From contig DAIOVD010000001.1 of NCBI GenBank assembly GCA_036759185.1, positions 17,127-81,126 of the forward strand: a stretch of 64,000 bases of DNA, written 5' to 3'. Positions within the stretch are counted from its first letter, which is position 1, and every line of letters starts with the position of its first letter. Below the pieces are notes generated by a model. The model saw nothing but the letters and a program-made list of their open reading frames with translations. It did no database searches and was not told the DNA's origin. This document shows positions 27,084 through 35,701 of this stretch, one piece after another. The stretch comes from CAMDMI01 sp036759185 (GTDB lineage: Bacteria > Bacteroidota > Bacteroidia > Cytophagales > Flexibacteraceae). Made by a program: the position numbers and the translations under genes.

Positions 27084-27776
27084 TCAGTCGTGTTTTGTTG
27101 AGCGATACAGTTTCACATCCGAAAAGAGGCCCATGTTGATGAGCTTTTTGAGCTCCTTCCTGGAAGGCGACAGGTTCCATTTTTCTTCATCCGAATTGTC
27201 TTCACCGTCTTTTTTCTCTTTCGCCACAAATTCTTCATTCTCCAGAAGGTGCAGTACCGAATCTGACTGAATGCGGCAGAGGAGAATTCCTTCCCTGGTT
27301 TTTCTCAGTATCCGGACTTTATATCCTTCTCCCTCCTCCTTTTTCTGATTCAGAAAGTAATAGCCTTTGAAATAGCGGGCTTCATCGCCTTTCTCCATTT
27401 CCAGCAAGGTCTGGTCCACGTTAGCTTCAATATGAACCGATTCCGAATCGCTGTCGGTGCTGACTTTCACATTTACCTTGACTGCTGAATCCTCTGCATG
27501 GATAGTGGCACGAACAGTTTCGTCCCCATTCATGCCTTCGGTGGAACCTTCTGAAATCCAGACTTTCTTCTCATGAATATGCAACCAGGACGAATCAGTT
27601 TCACAGAAAAATGTTCCCTGAAATGATTCCTTCAAGACGGCATCCGGATCCACACCTTCGGGCTGAGCCTGGTTAAACGTGACCCGTTCTTCCTCACAGG
27701 AGGACAACAATACAACAGCAAACAGAAGGACAAACCATCCATTGCATTTCAGCATTCGGTTCAAACTGGTTTTCAT
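27084..27776 (-). CDS. Lipoprotein of unknown function
   Basis: A 230-residue protein with a lipoprotein signal ending in LLSSC (Cys about 27), then an acidic region. No domain is recognised. It is the last gene of a four-gene operon and overlaps the upstream membrane protein gene by four bases. The export signal and coupling make it a likely periplasmic partner of the HTTM-like protein. Confidence 0.7.
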   Translation of the reverse strand: MKTSLNRMLKCNGWFVLLFAVVLLSSCEEERVTFNQAQPEGVDPDAVLKESFQGTFFCETDSSWLHIHEKKVWISEGSTEGMNGDETVRATIHAEDSAVKVNVKVSTDSDSESVHIEANVDQTLLEMEKGDEARYFKGYYFLNQKKEEGEGYKVRILRKTREGILLCRIQSDSVLHLLENEEFVAKEKKDGEDNSDEEKWNLSPSRKELKKLINMGLFSDVKLYRSTKHD

Positions 27777-28855
27777 TTTTGAAATTTTCTAGGGTTGGAA
27801 GAAAGAACTTTGTTTTGAATTGGCCACAAAAATACCAGCATCAGAATCCAGGGACTTTGCCAGCCACCAACGTCAAATATAAGCCAGGTACCCAGATGGA
27901 ACAACAATCCTCCGATGCAGTTCACATAGCCCCATCGTGGAAATTTCCATTGAATTGCGGTGGCCAGCTGAAATAAAAGTGCTGTCAGCAAAGTGATTTC
28001 CGGCAAAAACGGAATAGATCCGATCCATTCGCAAACGGGGCCGGGATGCAGCCAGCACAGATTCTGGAAATGATGGTTGTCGATCCAGTTCCAGCCAGAC
28101 AACAGGATTTTCTCCAGTCCGGCGAAAAAATAACAGCCCCAGATGCCCGCCTGAAACAAACGAAAACCGGCGTAACCTTCTTCAGGAAACCTTTGCCAGA
28201 AAAACAGCCAGATCACCAGAAAAATATTGGCAGAAAACATACTGGCGTATGTGTGGTCGATTTTTCCAAAGCCAAAAAACACAGCCAGCAGCCAGGTCCA
28301 GAAAACCAAACCGGCCAATGAAATCCAGGCAGGCAGTTTGTCTGATGGCTTCCATTTGGAGAGCAGAAAAAAAGCACAGACTGCAAAAGCAAAAATCACT
28401 ACGAACTGAAGAACCCAGATCGGTGGAAATGTTGGAATGAGTTCCCGGAAAATGGGTAGAGGCGAATAAAATGCCTTCCATTGATGACGGACTGTCAGTT
28501 CTTTGAGCAGGTCAGGCAGATACACCAGTTGAATCCCGAAATACAGCCGAACTTTCCAGATCAGCGATTTTTCGGGCACCTGAAACGAGGTTCCGTCCTT
28601 TAAAAAGGAAATCAGATAGCCTGCCAGGAGAATCAGGAGCAGCCACCGGAATTTGATCTGATGGAGAAATTCAAGCAGCAGTTCCGGTCCAAGGGTTTTG
28701 AGTTTGATCTGAAGTGCAGGATAAAAGCGCAAAAGGCCGGACTGAGAATTGTCTGATTGGGCCAAATCCAGAATGGATTCACCTATTGGCTCCAGACCCC
28801 AAATGAGGAAAAAACCAGCGAAAGCCGTGATTATCCAGGGAAGCCAGCGTTTCAT
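27773..28855 (-). CDS. Polytopic membrane protein, HTTM-like
   Basis: A 360-residue protein with about eight to ten predicted membrane helices rich in tryptophan and phenylalanine. The arrangement (KIDHTYASMFSANIFLVIW, a central FAGLEKILLSGWNWID and a late GGLLFHLGTWLIF) resembles the HTTM domain shared by vitamin-K-dependent gamma-carboxylase and related bacterial proteins. This is a weak family call made by eye. Start and stop overlap the neighbouring genes by four bases on both sides, so it belongs to the operon. Confidence 0.6.
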   Translation of the reverse strand: MKRWLPWIITAFAGFFLIWGLEPIGESILDLAQSDNSQSGLLRFYPALQIKLKTLGPELLLEFLHQIKFRWLLLILLAGYLISFLKDGTSFQVPEKSLIWKVRLYFGIQLVYLPDLLKELTVRHQWKAFYSPLPIFRELIPTFPPIWVLQFVVIFAFAVCAFFLLSKWKPSDKLPAWISLAGLVFWTWLLAVFFGFGKIDHTYASMFSANIFLVIWLFFWQRFPEEGYAGFRLFQAGIWGCYFFAGLEKILLSGWNWIDNHHFQNLCWLHPGPVCEWIGSIPFLPEITLLTALLFQLATAIQWKFPRWGYVNCIGGLLFHLGTWLIFDVGGWQSPWILMLVFLWPIQNKVLSSNPRKFQK

Positions 28856-29217
28856 TGTTTGGGATAGATTACGAGTTGAACATCAGCTGATTTACCTGCC
28901 TTTCGAATGATCAGAACCGAATCGGGTTTGGTTCGCAGACTGGCCCGGATTTTATCGGCCAGTTCCGGACGGTACGCGGGAGTCCGGAAGGCATGTTCGG
29001 CCTGCAAAGGAAAGTAGTTGTTATCAAGGTACTCATTTGATGCCGACAAAGTTTGCCATCTGCCTGCTACTTTCATTTGTATATGAAATTTTTCTGATTC
29101 ACCCGGCTGCCTGGAAATGCCGGCAAACATTCCATAGCGATGCAATGGAAACAGATCGGTGATCAGCAGAAACGGGATTCCGAAAATCAGAGCAAAGAGA
29201 ATTATGAGGATGCGCAT
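28852..29217 (-). CDS. Small membrane-anchored protein of unknown function
   Basis: A 121-residue protein with one N-terminal hydrophobic helix or uncleaved signal (about residues 1-22) followed by FPLHRYGMFAG and a soluble domain of about 90 residues. Short proteins with a similar FPLSRYPMF-like segment are often encoded beside HTTM proteins in this phylum, which fits the next gene. It shares one base with the ICMT-like gene and four with the HTTM-like gene. Confidence 0.65.
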   Translation of the reverse strand: MRILIILFALIFGIPFLLITDLFPLHRYGMFAGISRQPGESEKFHIQMKVAGRWQTLSASNEYLDNNYFPLQAEHAFRTPAYRPELADKIRASLRTKPDSVLIIRKAGKSADVQLVIYPKQ

Positions 29218-29663
29218 TACCAGATGAAAGGGACCAATCGGTTGGTTTTCTGTTGATATTCGGAATATTCAGGGAATCGTTTGGAGAGAAATGCTTCTTC
29301 CTCCACAATTTTAATGATAAAAACAGCAGCCAGAACCATCAGAGTTAGCAGTCTAGGCACAGAAAAAAACTGAATCACCAAAGTCCCAACGACTACGAGA
29401 ACACCCGCATACATCGGGTGGCGAATGAATGAATAGATACCGTCCGTTATCAGTCTGCCTTTTGTTTTTGGCTCTGGAAAAACAGAAAAGCTGTGCCAAC
29501 TGAGACCGAATAATCCGCTGATTGCCAGAAACAATCCTGACAACTCCCAGATTTGAAGATCGATCCGTATGGCTTTTAATGGTGCCGAATAATATATATA
29601 GAAAAGGCAGCCCAGTTGAATTGCCACCAATATCCACGACTTCAGACTAATTTTCTGTTTCAT
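29217..29663 (-). CDS. Isoprenylcysteine carboxyl methyltransferase-like membrane protein
   Basis: A 148-residue integral membrane protein with about four helices. The C-terminal half has the ICMT/PEMT signature: GIYSFIRHPMYAGVLVVVG, then EEAFLSKRFPEYSEYQQ. Family members methylate lipids or isoprenoid-linked groups with SAM; the substrate here is unknown. It is the first gene of the four-gene operon with the HTTM-like protein. The stop of the upstream outer-membrane gene is only four bases away. Confidence 0.82.
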   Translation of the reverse strand: MKQKISLKSWILVAIQLGCLFYIYYSAPLKAIRIDLQIWELSGLFLAISGLFGLSWHSFSVFPEPKTKGRLITDGIYSFIRHPMYAGVLVVVGTLVIQFFSVPRLLTLMVLAAVFIIKIVEEEAFLSKRFPEYSEYQQKTNRLVPFIW

Positions 29664-29667
29664 CCGA

Positions 29668-30412
29668 TCAGGGTAGGTTTCCGGTATAATTTGAATTCAG
29701 GTCAGAAAGGTCAATATCCCGAAGATCCTCATCATCCATAGGCATAACATCATGACCCCATCTATTTGAATTTTCATTTGATTTTTTGTGAAATGTATAA
29801 CGCAATCCAACCTCTACCAACAATCCACTTCGGACGTTGGCTGAATAAGCGTTTTGCTGATCACTGAGTTTTCCTTTCAAGGCATCTGATATCCANNNNN
29901 NNNNNNNNNNNNNNNNNNNNNNNNNNNNNNNNNNNNNNNNNNNNNNNNNNNNNNNNNNNNNNNNNNNNNNNNNNNNNNNNNNNNNNNNNNNNNNNGGAAG
30001 GCAAAACCACCGAACTCTGCGAATTGCGGGCATCTCCGATGAGATTGGCTCCCATACTTGCCATCCAGAAACCTTTTTGGCCTGAGAAATAGCTGGCTGA
30101 CAATCGGGTTTGGTTCTGAAATAAGCGGACCAGACTTTGAACTTTGCTCAACTGATGGTTCTGGTAGCTGAACTGATCGGAAAAGAACAAGGAAAATACT
30201 TTCGTTTTTTCATCTGATGTCCAAACCCTCTTGAAAACAGGAATATACGCTGAAAAATAGGCCGATTGATTTCCATAGGTACCGGTATCTTTCAACAGAT
30301 TCCGGACAGGGCTGATGCGAATTCCTGTTTCCAATTGAAATTTTCCGGAACCTATTTGAGCAAACAGTCCGGAGGTAGAAAGCAGGCAGCACAAAAAAAG
30401 GAAGCCCGGCAC
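29668..30412 (-). CDS. Outer-membrane beta-barrel protein interrupted by an assembly gap
   Basis: The N-terminal part (30412 to about 29996) has a signal peptide (PGFLFLCCLLSTSGLFAQ) and beta strands. The C-terminal part (about 29895 to 29668) ends in VEVGLRYTFHKKSN and a hydrophilic tail. The two parts lie on either side of 100 N and in different frames across it, as expected when the true gap is not 100 bases. A GTG at 30410-30412 gives a well-formed signal peptide; ATGs at 30481 and 30496 add an unlikely leader that overlaps the gene before. The family is not recognised. A terminator hairpin covers the proposed start. Confidence 0.55.
29896..29995. other. Scaffold gap (100 N)
   Basis: Exactly 100 unknown bases, the usual placeholder for a gap of unknown size. 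It falls inside an outer-membrane protein gene and shifts its frame. Confidence 0.98.
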
Positions 30413-30427
30413 AATTGGCCAGGCTTC
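30392..30427 (-). terminator. Terminator hairpin downstream of the small 95-residue gene, overlapping the next gene's start
   Basis: On the minus strand GAAGCCTGGC and GCCGGGCTTC pair over ten bases (one G-U), with a seven-base loop and a following CTTTTTTTG run. It lies 26 bases after the stop at 30453. The second arm and the T run are at the same time the first codons of the outer-membrane protein signal peptide. Confidence 0.65.
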
Positions 30428-30452
30428 TGTATAGGATGTAGAAAAATGGAAA

Positions 30453-30740
30453 TTAAATTTTAACAAGACGGAAGCTTTCATTGGTGAATACCTCACCGTC
30501 TTCTTTTTTTACACGGTATGTAATGATGCCTTCCCGCTTGAGAAACAAAGGTTGAATGATCGACCCTGAGCACAGATAGTCTTCGCCGTCGTAAATCTTT
30601 ACGAAGTCTCCGGTTTTCAGAATGGCAGAATCGTAAATGATTTTGTTTACAACGTCTGCCCGTTTCTGCATGAATTCGCCGATCTTTTTATCCATCTCGG
30701 CGATCAGCCTCAGTTTATCATCAGGGATTGAATGTGTCAT
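30453..30740 (-). CDS. Small conserved-looking protein of unknown function
   Basis: A 95-residue soluble protein. An N-terminal helix (DDKLRLIAEMDKKIGEFM) is followed by a strand-rich part that looks like a small SH3-like barrel (TGDFVKIYDGEDYLC, then GIITYRVKKEDGEVFTNES). It has no signal peptide and no recognised family. It precedes a good terminator, which supports it being a real single gene. A 270-base spacer without genes separates it from murI. Confidence 0.65.
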   Translation of the reverse strand: MTHSIPDDKLRLIAEMDKKIGEFMQKRADVVNKIIYDSAILKTGDFVKIYDGEDYLCSGSIIQPLFLKREGIITYRVKKEDGEVFTNESFRLVKI

Positions 30741-31010
30741 CCTAAAATTTCAAGTGCCAAATACAATAATCTTGAACGTATTACCAAAAAAATTACGTGG
30801 CATTTTGGGGCAGTAACTATTTTGGTGTATCAGGCAGTGGCAAATGTGTGTTCTGAAATTGCCGTTCTAACCTCTGTTTCTACGATTCTATGCGCAAAAG
30901 TAAAATTTGAATCCATGTTTCCACACATGTTCTGCTTAATATTTTGAAAATTTCTTTCATCGCATGATTATGCCTGAGTTCTTTCCTTCATTTGCCTTTT
31001 TAAAACTCCA

Positions 31011-31823
31011 ATGAAATTAAGCCCTGGCCAGCCAATCGGAATATTTGATTCCGGAATTGGAGGCCTTACTGTCGCTCAGCAACTGGCTCAGATGATGCCT
31101 TCTGAAGACATGATTTATTTCGGGGATACCGCCCATTTGCCGTATGGTGACAAATCAACTGCCGCCATTCAGGCCTATTCGGTAAAAATCTGCAACCTGC
31201 TTATCAGCCAGAATGTGAAAGCCATTTTGATAGCCTGCAATTCTGCATCTGCTGCTGCTTATGATCTGGTGAAAGAATATGTTGGCTCCAAGGCATTGGT
31301 TTACAATGTGATTGACCCTGTCGTTCAGCACGTATGTCAGCAATATCCGGGTAAGCGTATTGGTTTGATTGGAACCAAGCAGACCATTTTCTCCAATATT
31401 TTTAAAAAGAAAATTGATGAAGCAGGACAGGGAATTGAACTCCGGTCTCTCGCCACTCCGTTGCTTGCTCCCATGATCGAGGAAGGCTTTTTCAACAACC
31501 GGATTTCAGTTGGCGTAATTGAAGAATACCTGAGCAATCCCATTCTGGACGGAATCGATGCACTCATTCTGGGTTGTACGCACTATCCGCTTATCGCAAA
31601 AGAAATATCGGCTTTCTATAAGGACCGGGTGACTGTGATTGACTCTTCTGTAATTGTTGCCACCTATGTACAGCAGGCTTTGGAACATGCTGGCCTGATG
31701 AATTCTCCCCACGAGGTGACCAAAAAATTCTTTGTGTCAGACTTTACTCCGGCGTTCGAAAATTCGACCCAGATATTTTTCAAGGACAAAGTGAGTCTGG
31801 AACATTATCCGCTCTGGGATTAA
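31011..31823 (+). CDS. murI: Glutamate racemase
   Basis: A 270-residue enzyme that makes D-glutamate for peptidoglycan. The family motifs are all present: GIFDSGIGGLTVAQQL with the catalytic Asp-Ser, FGDTAHLPYGDKS, the first catalytic cysteine in ACNSASA and the second in LGCTHYPLI. It is a single gene whose stop lies five bases from the convergent photolyase stop. The 270-base upstream stretch (30741-31010) contains no other gene; a TAAAATTTG string near 30901 is one base too long to match the promoter core. Confidence 0.95.
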   Translation: MKLSPGQPIGIFDSGIGGLTVAQQLAQMMPSEDMIYFGDTAHLPYGDKSTAAIQAYSVKICNLLISQNVKAILIACNSASAAAYDLVKEYVGSKALVYNVIDPVVQHVCQQYPGKRIGLIGTKQTIFSNIFKKKIDEAGQGIELRSLATPLLAPMIEEGFFNNRISVGVIEEYLSNPILDGIDALILGCTHYPLIAKEISAFYKDRVTVIDSSVIVATYVQQALEHAGLMNSPHEVTKKFFVSDFTPAFENSTQIFFKDKVSLEHYPLWD

Positions 31824-31828
31824 CTTTT

Positions 31829-33364
31829 CTACAGTTCTTCCGGATGCGACCGGATCCAGGCGGCCCTCTCTAACAGGGCCGTACGTTCTTCCAGCTTCAT
31901 TTTCTCCCAGGTCCGGAACGTCATACCGATTCGGGGATTTTTCTGAAGGAGAGTTTGATGCCGATCGTGAAAATCCCAGTACAGACTATTAAAGGGACAG
32001 GATCTCGCCCCTGTTTTCAATGCCGGATTGTAGTGACAACCGGTACAGTAATTACTCATTTTGTGAATGTACCGGGCTGAGCTCACATAAGGCTTACTTG
32101 CGGTAAAGCCTCCGTCTGCGTACTGACTCATTCCTCGTGTATTGGTGATTTGCACCCATTCGACCGCATCCACATAGATCCCAAGATACCATTGGTCAAC
32201 TTCATCCGGGTGTGCACCAAACAACAAAGCGAAATTACCAGTCACCATCAAACGCTGAATGTGATGGGCATATCCGGTGTCGAGAGACTGTGTAATGCAG
32301 GTGCGCATACACTTCATTTTTGTTTCACCTGTCCAGAACCAGGAAGGCAACGGAGAATCGTGGCTAAAGAAATTGAGCGTTGAAAACTCCGGCATTCTTG
32401 CCCAGTACACTCCCCGCATATATTCTCTCCAGCCAATGATCTGCCGGACAAATCCTTCAATCTGGGGCAAGGAAATTTCCTCTGGTCTGGCCTCAAATTC
32501 CGCAATCGCAGCCTGAACAACTTCCAGCGGACGGAGCATTTTCGTATTCAGACTAAACGACAAACGCGAATGAAACAGTGTGCCATGGCGGGTAACCATC
32601 GCATCTTCATATTGGCCAAAAAACGGAAGGAGCGTTTTGCAAAAGTGTTTCAGCATCTGCAGACTTTCTTCTCTGTTCAATGGCAGCCAGGAAATCTGAT
32701 CCGGGAGATTCCCCATCGTTTTTATCTCCATTCGGTCCAGCATTCCGGCCACTTCAGATGCATCATGCCGGAAACCAAATGGCTCGGGAAGAGCGAGATG
32801 GGCCGGGACCGATTCTCTGTTCTCCGCATCATAATTCCATTGTCCACCAAGCGGTTGACCGTTGTCCATCAGGAGATTGCTTTTTTGACGGACAGTCCTA
32901 TAAAATGTTTCCATCCGCCAGCTTTTCCGGTCACCAAAAAATGTGGACAGGTCCTTTCTCTCTGTTAGAAAATGGTATGACGATACCATCCGGAATGGAA
33001 CTGTCGTTTTTTCGGACAAAGATTTCAGGAGTTCATCAAGCCGGTATTCATCGGGTTCCTGGAATTCAAATAGCGTTGGGTTTTCTTTGGAAAAAATGTG
33101 GAAGAGATTGCCTTCCATGAACTGCCTGTTTTCCGGATCGTCCAGTTTCAGATACTTCAGCCTGTGGCCATTTCCCTGAATTGTCTTTGCAAAATCCCGC
33201 ATGGACAGTAAGAAACCTGCCACTTTCAGAATGTGGTGGGTAGTGTACTGTGCTTCCTCCCGGGATTCCATCATCAGGTACAAAACCTGATCGTCGACAG
33301 CTTCAAACCAGGGATGCTCCGGATTCAGCTGATCACCCAGGATAAGGCGGATGGTTCTAATCAT
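31829..33364 (-). CDS. Cryptochrome/photolyase family protein of the Fe-S (PhrB-like) type
   Basis: A 511-residue protein of the bacterial Fe-S cryptochrome/photolyase group. The N-terminus RTIRLILGDQLNPEHPWF is the DUF523-free DPRP start. The C-terminal FAD domain has WVQITNTRGMSQYADGG, and the cluster cysteines are seen in CMRTC, NYCTGC and SCPFNSLYWDF. Known members repair (6-4) photoproducts using FAD, a lumazine antenna and a 4Fe-4S cluster. It is a single gene on the minus strand, 45 bases from the phosphopantetheinyl transferase gene upstream. Confidence 0.92.
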   Translation of the reverse strand: MIRTIRLILGDQLNPEHPWFEAVDDQVLYLMMESREEAQYTTHHILKVAGFLLSMRDFAKTIQGNGHRLKYLKLDDPENRQFMEGNLFHIFSKENPTLFEFQEPDEYRLDELLKSLSEKTTVPFRMVSSYHFLTERKDLSTFFGDRKSWRMETFYRTVRQKSNLLMDNGQPLGGQWNYDAENRESVPAHLALPEPFGFRHDASEVAGMLDRMEIKTMGNLPDQISWLPLNREESLQMLKHFCKTLLPFFGQYEDAMVTRHGTLFHSRLSFSLNTKMLRPLEVVQAAIAEFEARPEEISLPQIEGFVRQIIGWREYMRGVYWARMPEFSTLNFFSHDSPLPSWFWTGETKMKCMRTCITQSLDTGYAHHIQRLMVTGNFALLFGAHPDEVDQWYLGIYVDAVEWVQITNTRGMSQYADGGFTASKPYVSSARYIHKMSNYCTGCHYNPALKTGARSCPFNSLYWDFHDRHQTLLQKNPRIGMTFRTWEKMKLEERTALLERAAWIRSHPEEL

Positions 33365-33409
33365 GCAGGATTAACCTAGCAGCAGAATCTTTGTTTGAAA
33401 AGAGGATGA

Positions 33410-34045
33410 TCAGAAGCAGAATGCGACAACAACTTCGCCGAAAAGCTGGTACTGGACTTCTGTTTTGCTGAGGAAAGATCCGACGTGGATTACGCCTTCG
33501 AGCTCTCCTCTTTTCTCTTTTTCAAATGGAGAAACCTTCAGATTTCCTTTGAATTCGGTGTCTTTGAGATTGTACAGTTTGTACATCGCCTCTTTGGCGC
33601 ACCAGTAAATGCAGATTTTCTCGAGATCATTTCCGGTACTCTGAAGTTCTTTTTCGGAAAGAAACCGGGCGCTCACCCGCATCATTTTTTCCTGAATGTG
33701 CTCCATATCGATGCCACAAGGTTTTTCGGTATGAATGATGGCAGCAGCAAACTGTTCTGTATGAGAATACGAAATATGAAGTGGAGAATTATACAAAAAA
33801 GGTTTCCCGTTTTTGTTTTTGAAAATCCCCTGGTATTCGTAGTTGTACCGCTCGGTGAGTTCTTTCACAATCATGCGGCTGGCAATCGATTCCAGACGGA
33901 TACGGGGATGCTGTATCGATTCGAAATGAACCTGATCTGTTTTACCAGGATTTAACTGATAAAACAGTTCCTCTTCCGACTCATCGATCTTCCAGATGCC
34001 CCAGCAGGACTCCGGATTAATTTCCTCAAAATGAACTAATGCCAT
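33410..34045 (-). CDS. 4'-phosphopantetheinyl transferase superfamily protein
   Basis: A 211-residue Sfp-like protein. The family motifs are LHISYSHTEQFAAAII, CGIDMEHI (metal-binding Asp) and WCAKEAMYKLY (the W-x-x-KEA motif). The Sfp/AcpT types attach phosphopantetheine to carrier proteins. No synthase genes are nearby, so the target may be the fatty acid carrier protein or a distant pathway. A TATGTTTG promoter core lies 22 bases upstream of its ATG. Confidence 0.9.
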   Translation of the reverse strand: MALVHFEEINPESCWGIWKIDESEEELFYQLNPGKTDQVHFESIQHPRIRLESIASRMIVKELTERYNYEYQGIFKNKNGKPFLYNSPLHISYSHTEQFAAAIIHTEKPCGIDMEHIQEKMMRVSARFLSEKELQSTGNDLEKICIYWCAKEAMYKLYNLKDTEFKGNLKVSPFEKEKRGELEGVIHVGSFLSKTEVQYQLFGEVVVAFCF

Positions 34046-34067
34046 CTTCCGGGTTTACAATCTGGGC

Positions 34068-34075
34068 CAAACATA
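34068..34075 (-). promoter_or_regulatory. Promoter -7 element for the phosphopantetheinyl transferase gene
   Basis: The minus strand reads TATGTTTG, an exact TAnnTTTG match, 22 bases before the ATG. The upstream TTG element is not evident. Confidence 0.35.
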
Positions 34076-34120
34076 AAAACTGGATTCCATTCCTGAATCA
34101 CGAAATTGAAATTATTTCTG

Positions 34121-34867
34121 TCACAAGAGCTTTTCCATGATTTTGCTCGCGAAAACAAATTCTCTAAGTGCCTGACTTTTAGAATGAAGAATCGAATTTG
34201 AATCTCCCTCCCATTCTTTCAGACCTTCATGCAAAAACATCACATATTCTCCGATTCCCATCACCGAATTCATATCGTGGGTTACGACAATGGTTGTCAT
34301 ATTGAACTCATCCGTAATATCAGAAATGAGTTCATCAATTTTAATCGACGTCATCGGATCAAGTCCCGAGTTCGGTTCATCGCAAAACAGATACTTTGGA
34401 TTCATCACAATGGCCCGGGCGATGCCCACCCGTTTCCGCATTCCACCACTGATTTCAGCCGGCATTTTATGAGCGGCAGGTGCCAGTCCAACCCTCTCAA
34501 GAGAATGCATCACCTGATCGTTTTTCTCTGCTTCCTGCATTCCATGCATGAGCATGTCGAGCGGAAACCGGACATTTTCAAAAACCGAAAGGGAATCAAA
34601 CAAAGCAGAACCCTGAAACAGCATTCCCATTTCCCGGCGGATTTTCTTTACCTCGTTGATCGAAGATTTGAAGAGGGACCGTCCGTCGAACAACACATCA
34701 CCTTCATCTGGCTGAATGAGGCCGACTATGCATTTCAGCAAAACCGACTTTCCGGTTCCCGATGCCCCGATGATCAGACTGTTGTTTCCGTTTTCAAACC
34801 GACCGGAAACACCCTTCAGTACAGCACGGTCACCAAACGTTTTCTTGATGTTGACAATCTCAATCAT
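34121..34867 (-). CDS. MlaF-like ABC transporter ATP-binding protein, second copy
   Basis: A 248-residue ABC ATPase with Walker A GASGTGKS, LFQGSALFDS, signature ISGGMRKRVGIA, Walker B YLFCDEPNSGLDP and VVTHD. It belongs to the same lipid-transport ATPase group as the product of 9410-10177, but several motifs differ (PNSGLDP against PTTGLDP), so it is not a recent duplicate. It follows its permease gene by four bases. No MCE-domain gene adjoins this pair. Confidence 0.92.
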   Translation of the reverse strand: MIEIVNIKKTFGDRAVLKGVSGRFENGNNSLIIGASGTGKSVLLKCIVGLIQPDEGDVLFDGRSLFKSSINEVKKIRREMGMLFQGSALFDSLSVFENVRFPLDMLMHGMQEAEKNDQVMHSLERVGLAPAAHKMPAEISGGMRKRVGIARAIVMNPKYLFCDEPNSGLDPMTSIKIDELISDITDEFNMTTIVVTHDMNSVMGIGEYVMFLHEGLKEWEGDSNSILHSKSQALREFVFASKIMEKLL

Positions 34868-34871
34868 GCCG

Positions 34872-35609
34872 TCAGATCATTATTTTCGCCAGAATAAGGT
34901 CTGCAATCAAAATGCCGATGACCGAATTGGTTACGGCCTTTGTGCTTGCTTGTCCAATTTCAAGAGCACCACCGAATGTAAAATATCCTTTGTATGAAGA
35001 AATGGTCGAGATCAGGAAGGCAAACACAAAGGATTTGGTGAGTGCAAAAAACACATTGAAAGGACGGAACCCATTTCGGATTCCTGCCACAAAATCTGTA
35101 GGTGAGATAGCACCTGTAATTTCGCCAATCAGGTATCCGCCCATCAGTGACAGAAACGCAGCCAGAATGCAAAGTGCCGGAATCATGATGCAGGCAGCAA
35201 TTATTTTTGGAAGAATGAGGTAGCTGGAGGAGTTGATCCCCATCACATCGATGGCGTCAATCTGCTCGGTAATCCGCATAGAACCAATTTCTCCCGCCAG
35301 ATTGGACCCGACTTTCCCGGCCAGTACTACGCAGGTAAATGTTGGAGCTAGTTCCAGAAGTGTCATATCCCGGCAAATGGTACCGATCACCGACATAGGC
35401 ACAAGTGGACTAACCAGATTATCAGCTGTTTGCAGGCAGGTTACCATTCCGATAAAGGTGGAAACGATGGCAACGATAACAAGCGAATTGGTCCCGATCT
35501 TCACCATCTCATCAAGAATAAGAGAAGGATAAACCCGGAAAGGTTCCCGGTTACGGACGGTACTGGACAGAAAGAGAAAGTACTTTCCCCAGTTTTGAAT
35601 GATGTTCAT
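34872..35609 (-). CDS. MlaE-family ABC transporter permease, second copy
   Basis: A 245-residue inner-membrane permease with the MlaE core (FTCVVLAGKVGSNLAGEIGS and RITEQIDAIDVMGI). About five membrane helices are visible. With the downstream ATPase it forms a two-gene unit. The MCE partner must come from elsewhere, possibly the first Mla operon at 8642-10920. A promoter-like TAGTTTTG lies 16 bases upstream. Confidence 0.92.
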   Translation of the reverse strand: MNIIQNWGKYFLFLSSTVRNREPFRVYPSLILDEMVKIGTNSLVIVAIVSTFIGMVTCLQTADNLVSPLVPMSVIGTICRDMTLLELAPTFTCVVLAGKVGSNLAGEIGSMRITEQIDAIDVMGINSSSYLILPKIIAACIMIPALCILAAFLSLMGGYLIGEITGAISPTDFVAGIRNGFRPFNVFFALTKSFVFAFLISTISSYKGYFTFGGALEIGQASTKAVTNSVIGILIADLILAKIMI

Positions 35610-35625
35610 TGACTGATTGAAAGGA

Positions 35626-35659
35626 CAAAACTAATTTGAATTGCCTTATACAATGGCAA
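35626..35659 (-). promoter_or_regulatory. Promoter candidate for the second MlaE-MlaF pair
   Basis: On the minus strand TTG (35659-35657) and TAGTTTTG (35633-35626) are separated by 23 bases. The core matches TAnnTTTG exactly; the spacing is at the long end of what is seen in this phylum. The core lies 16 bases before the permease ATG. Confidence 0.38.
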
Positions 35660-35701
35660 CATATGGTAATGAAATTACGGCAAACAGATTTCCGACTCCT
35701 T

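Noticed and set aside
34121..35609. Recent duplication of the first Mla operon
   Set aside because: Motifs differ in several places (PNSGLDP against PTTGLDP and different permease cores), so the paralogy is old.
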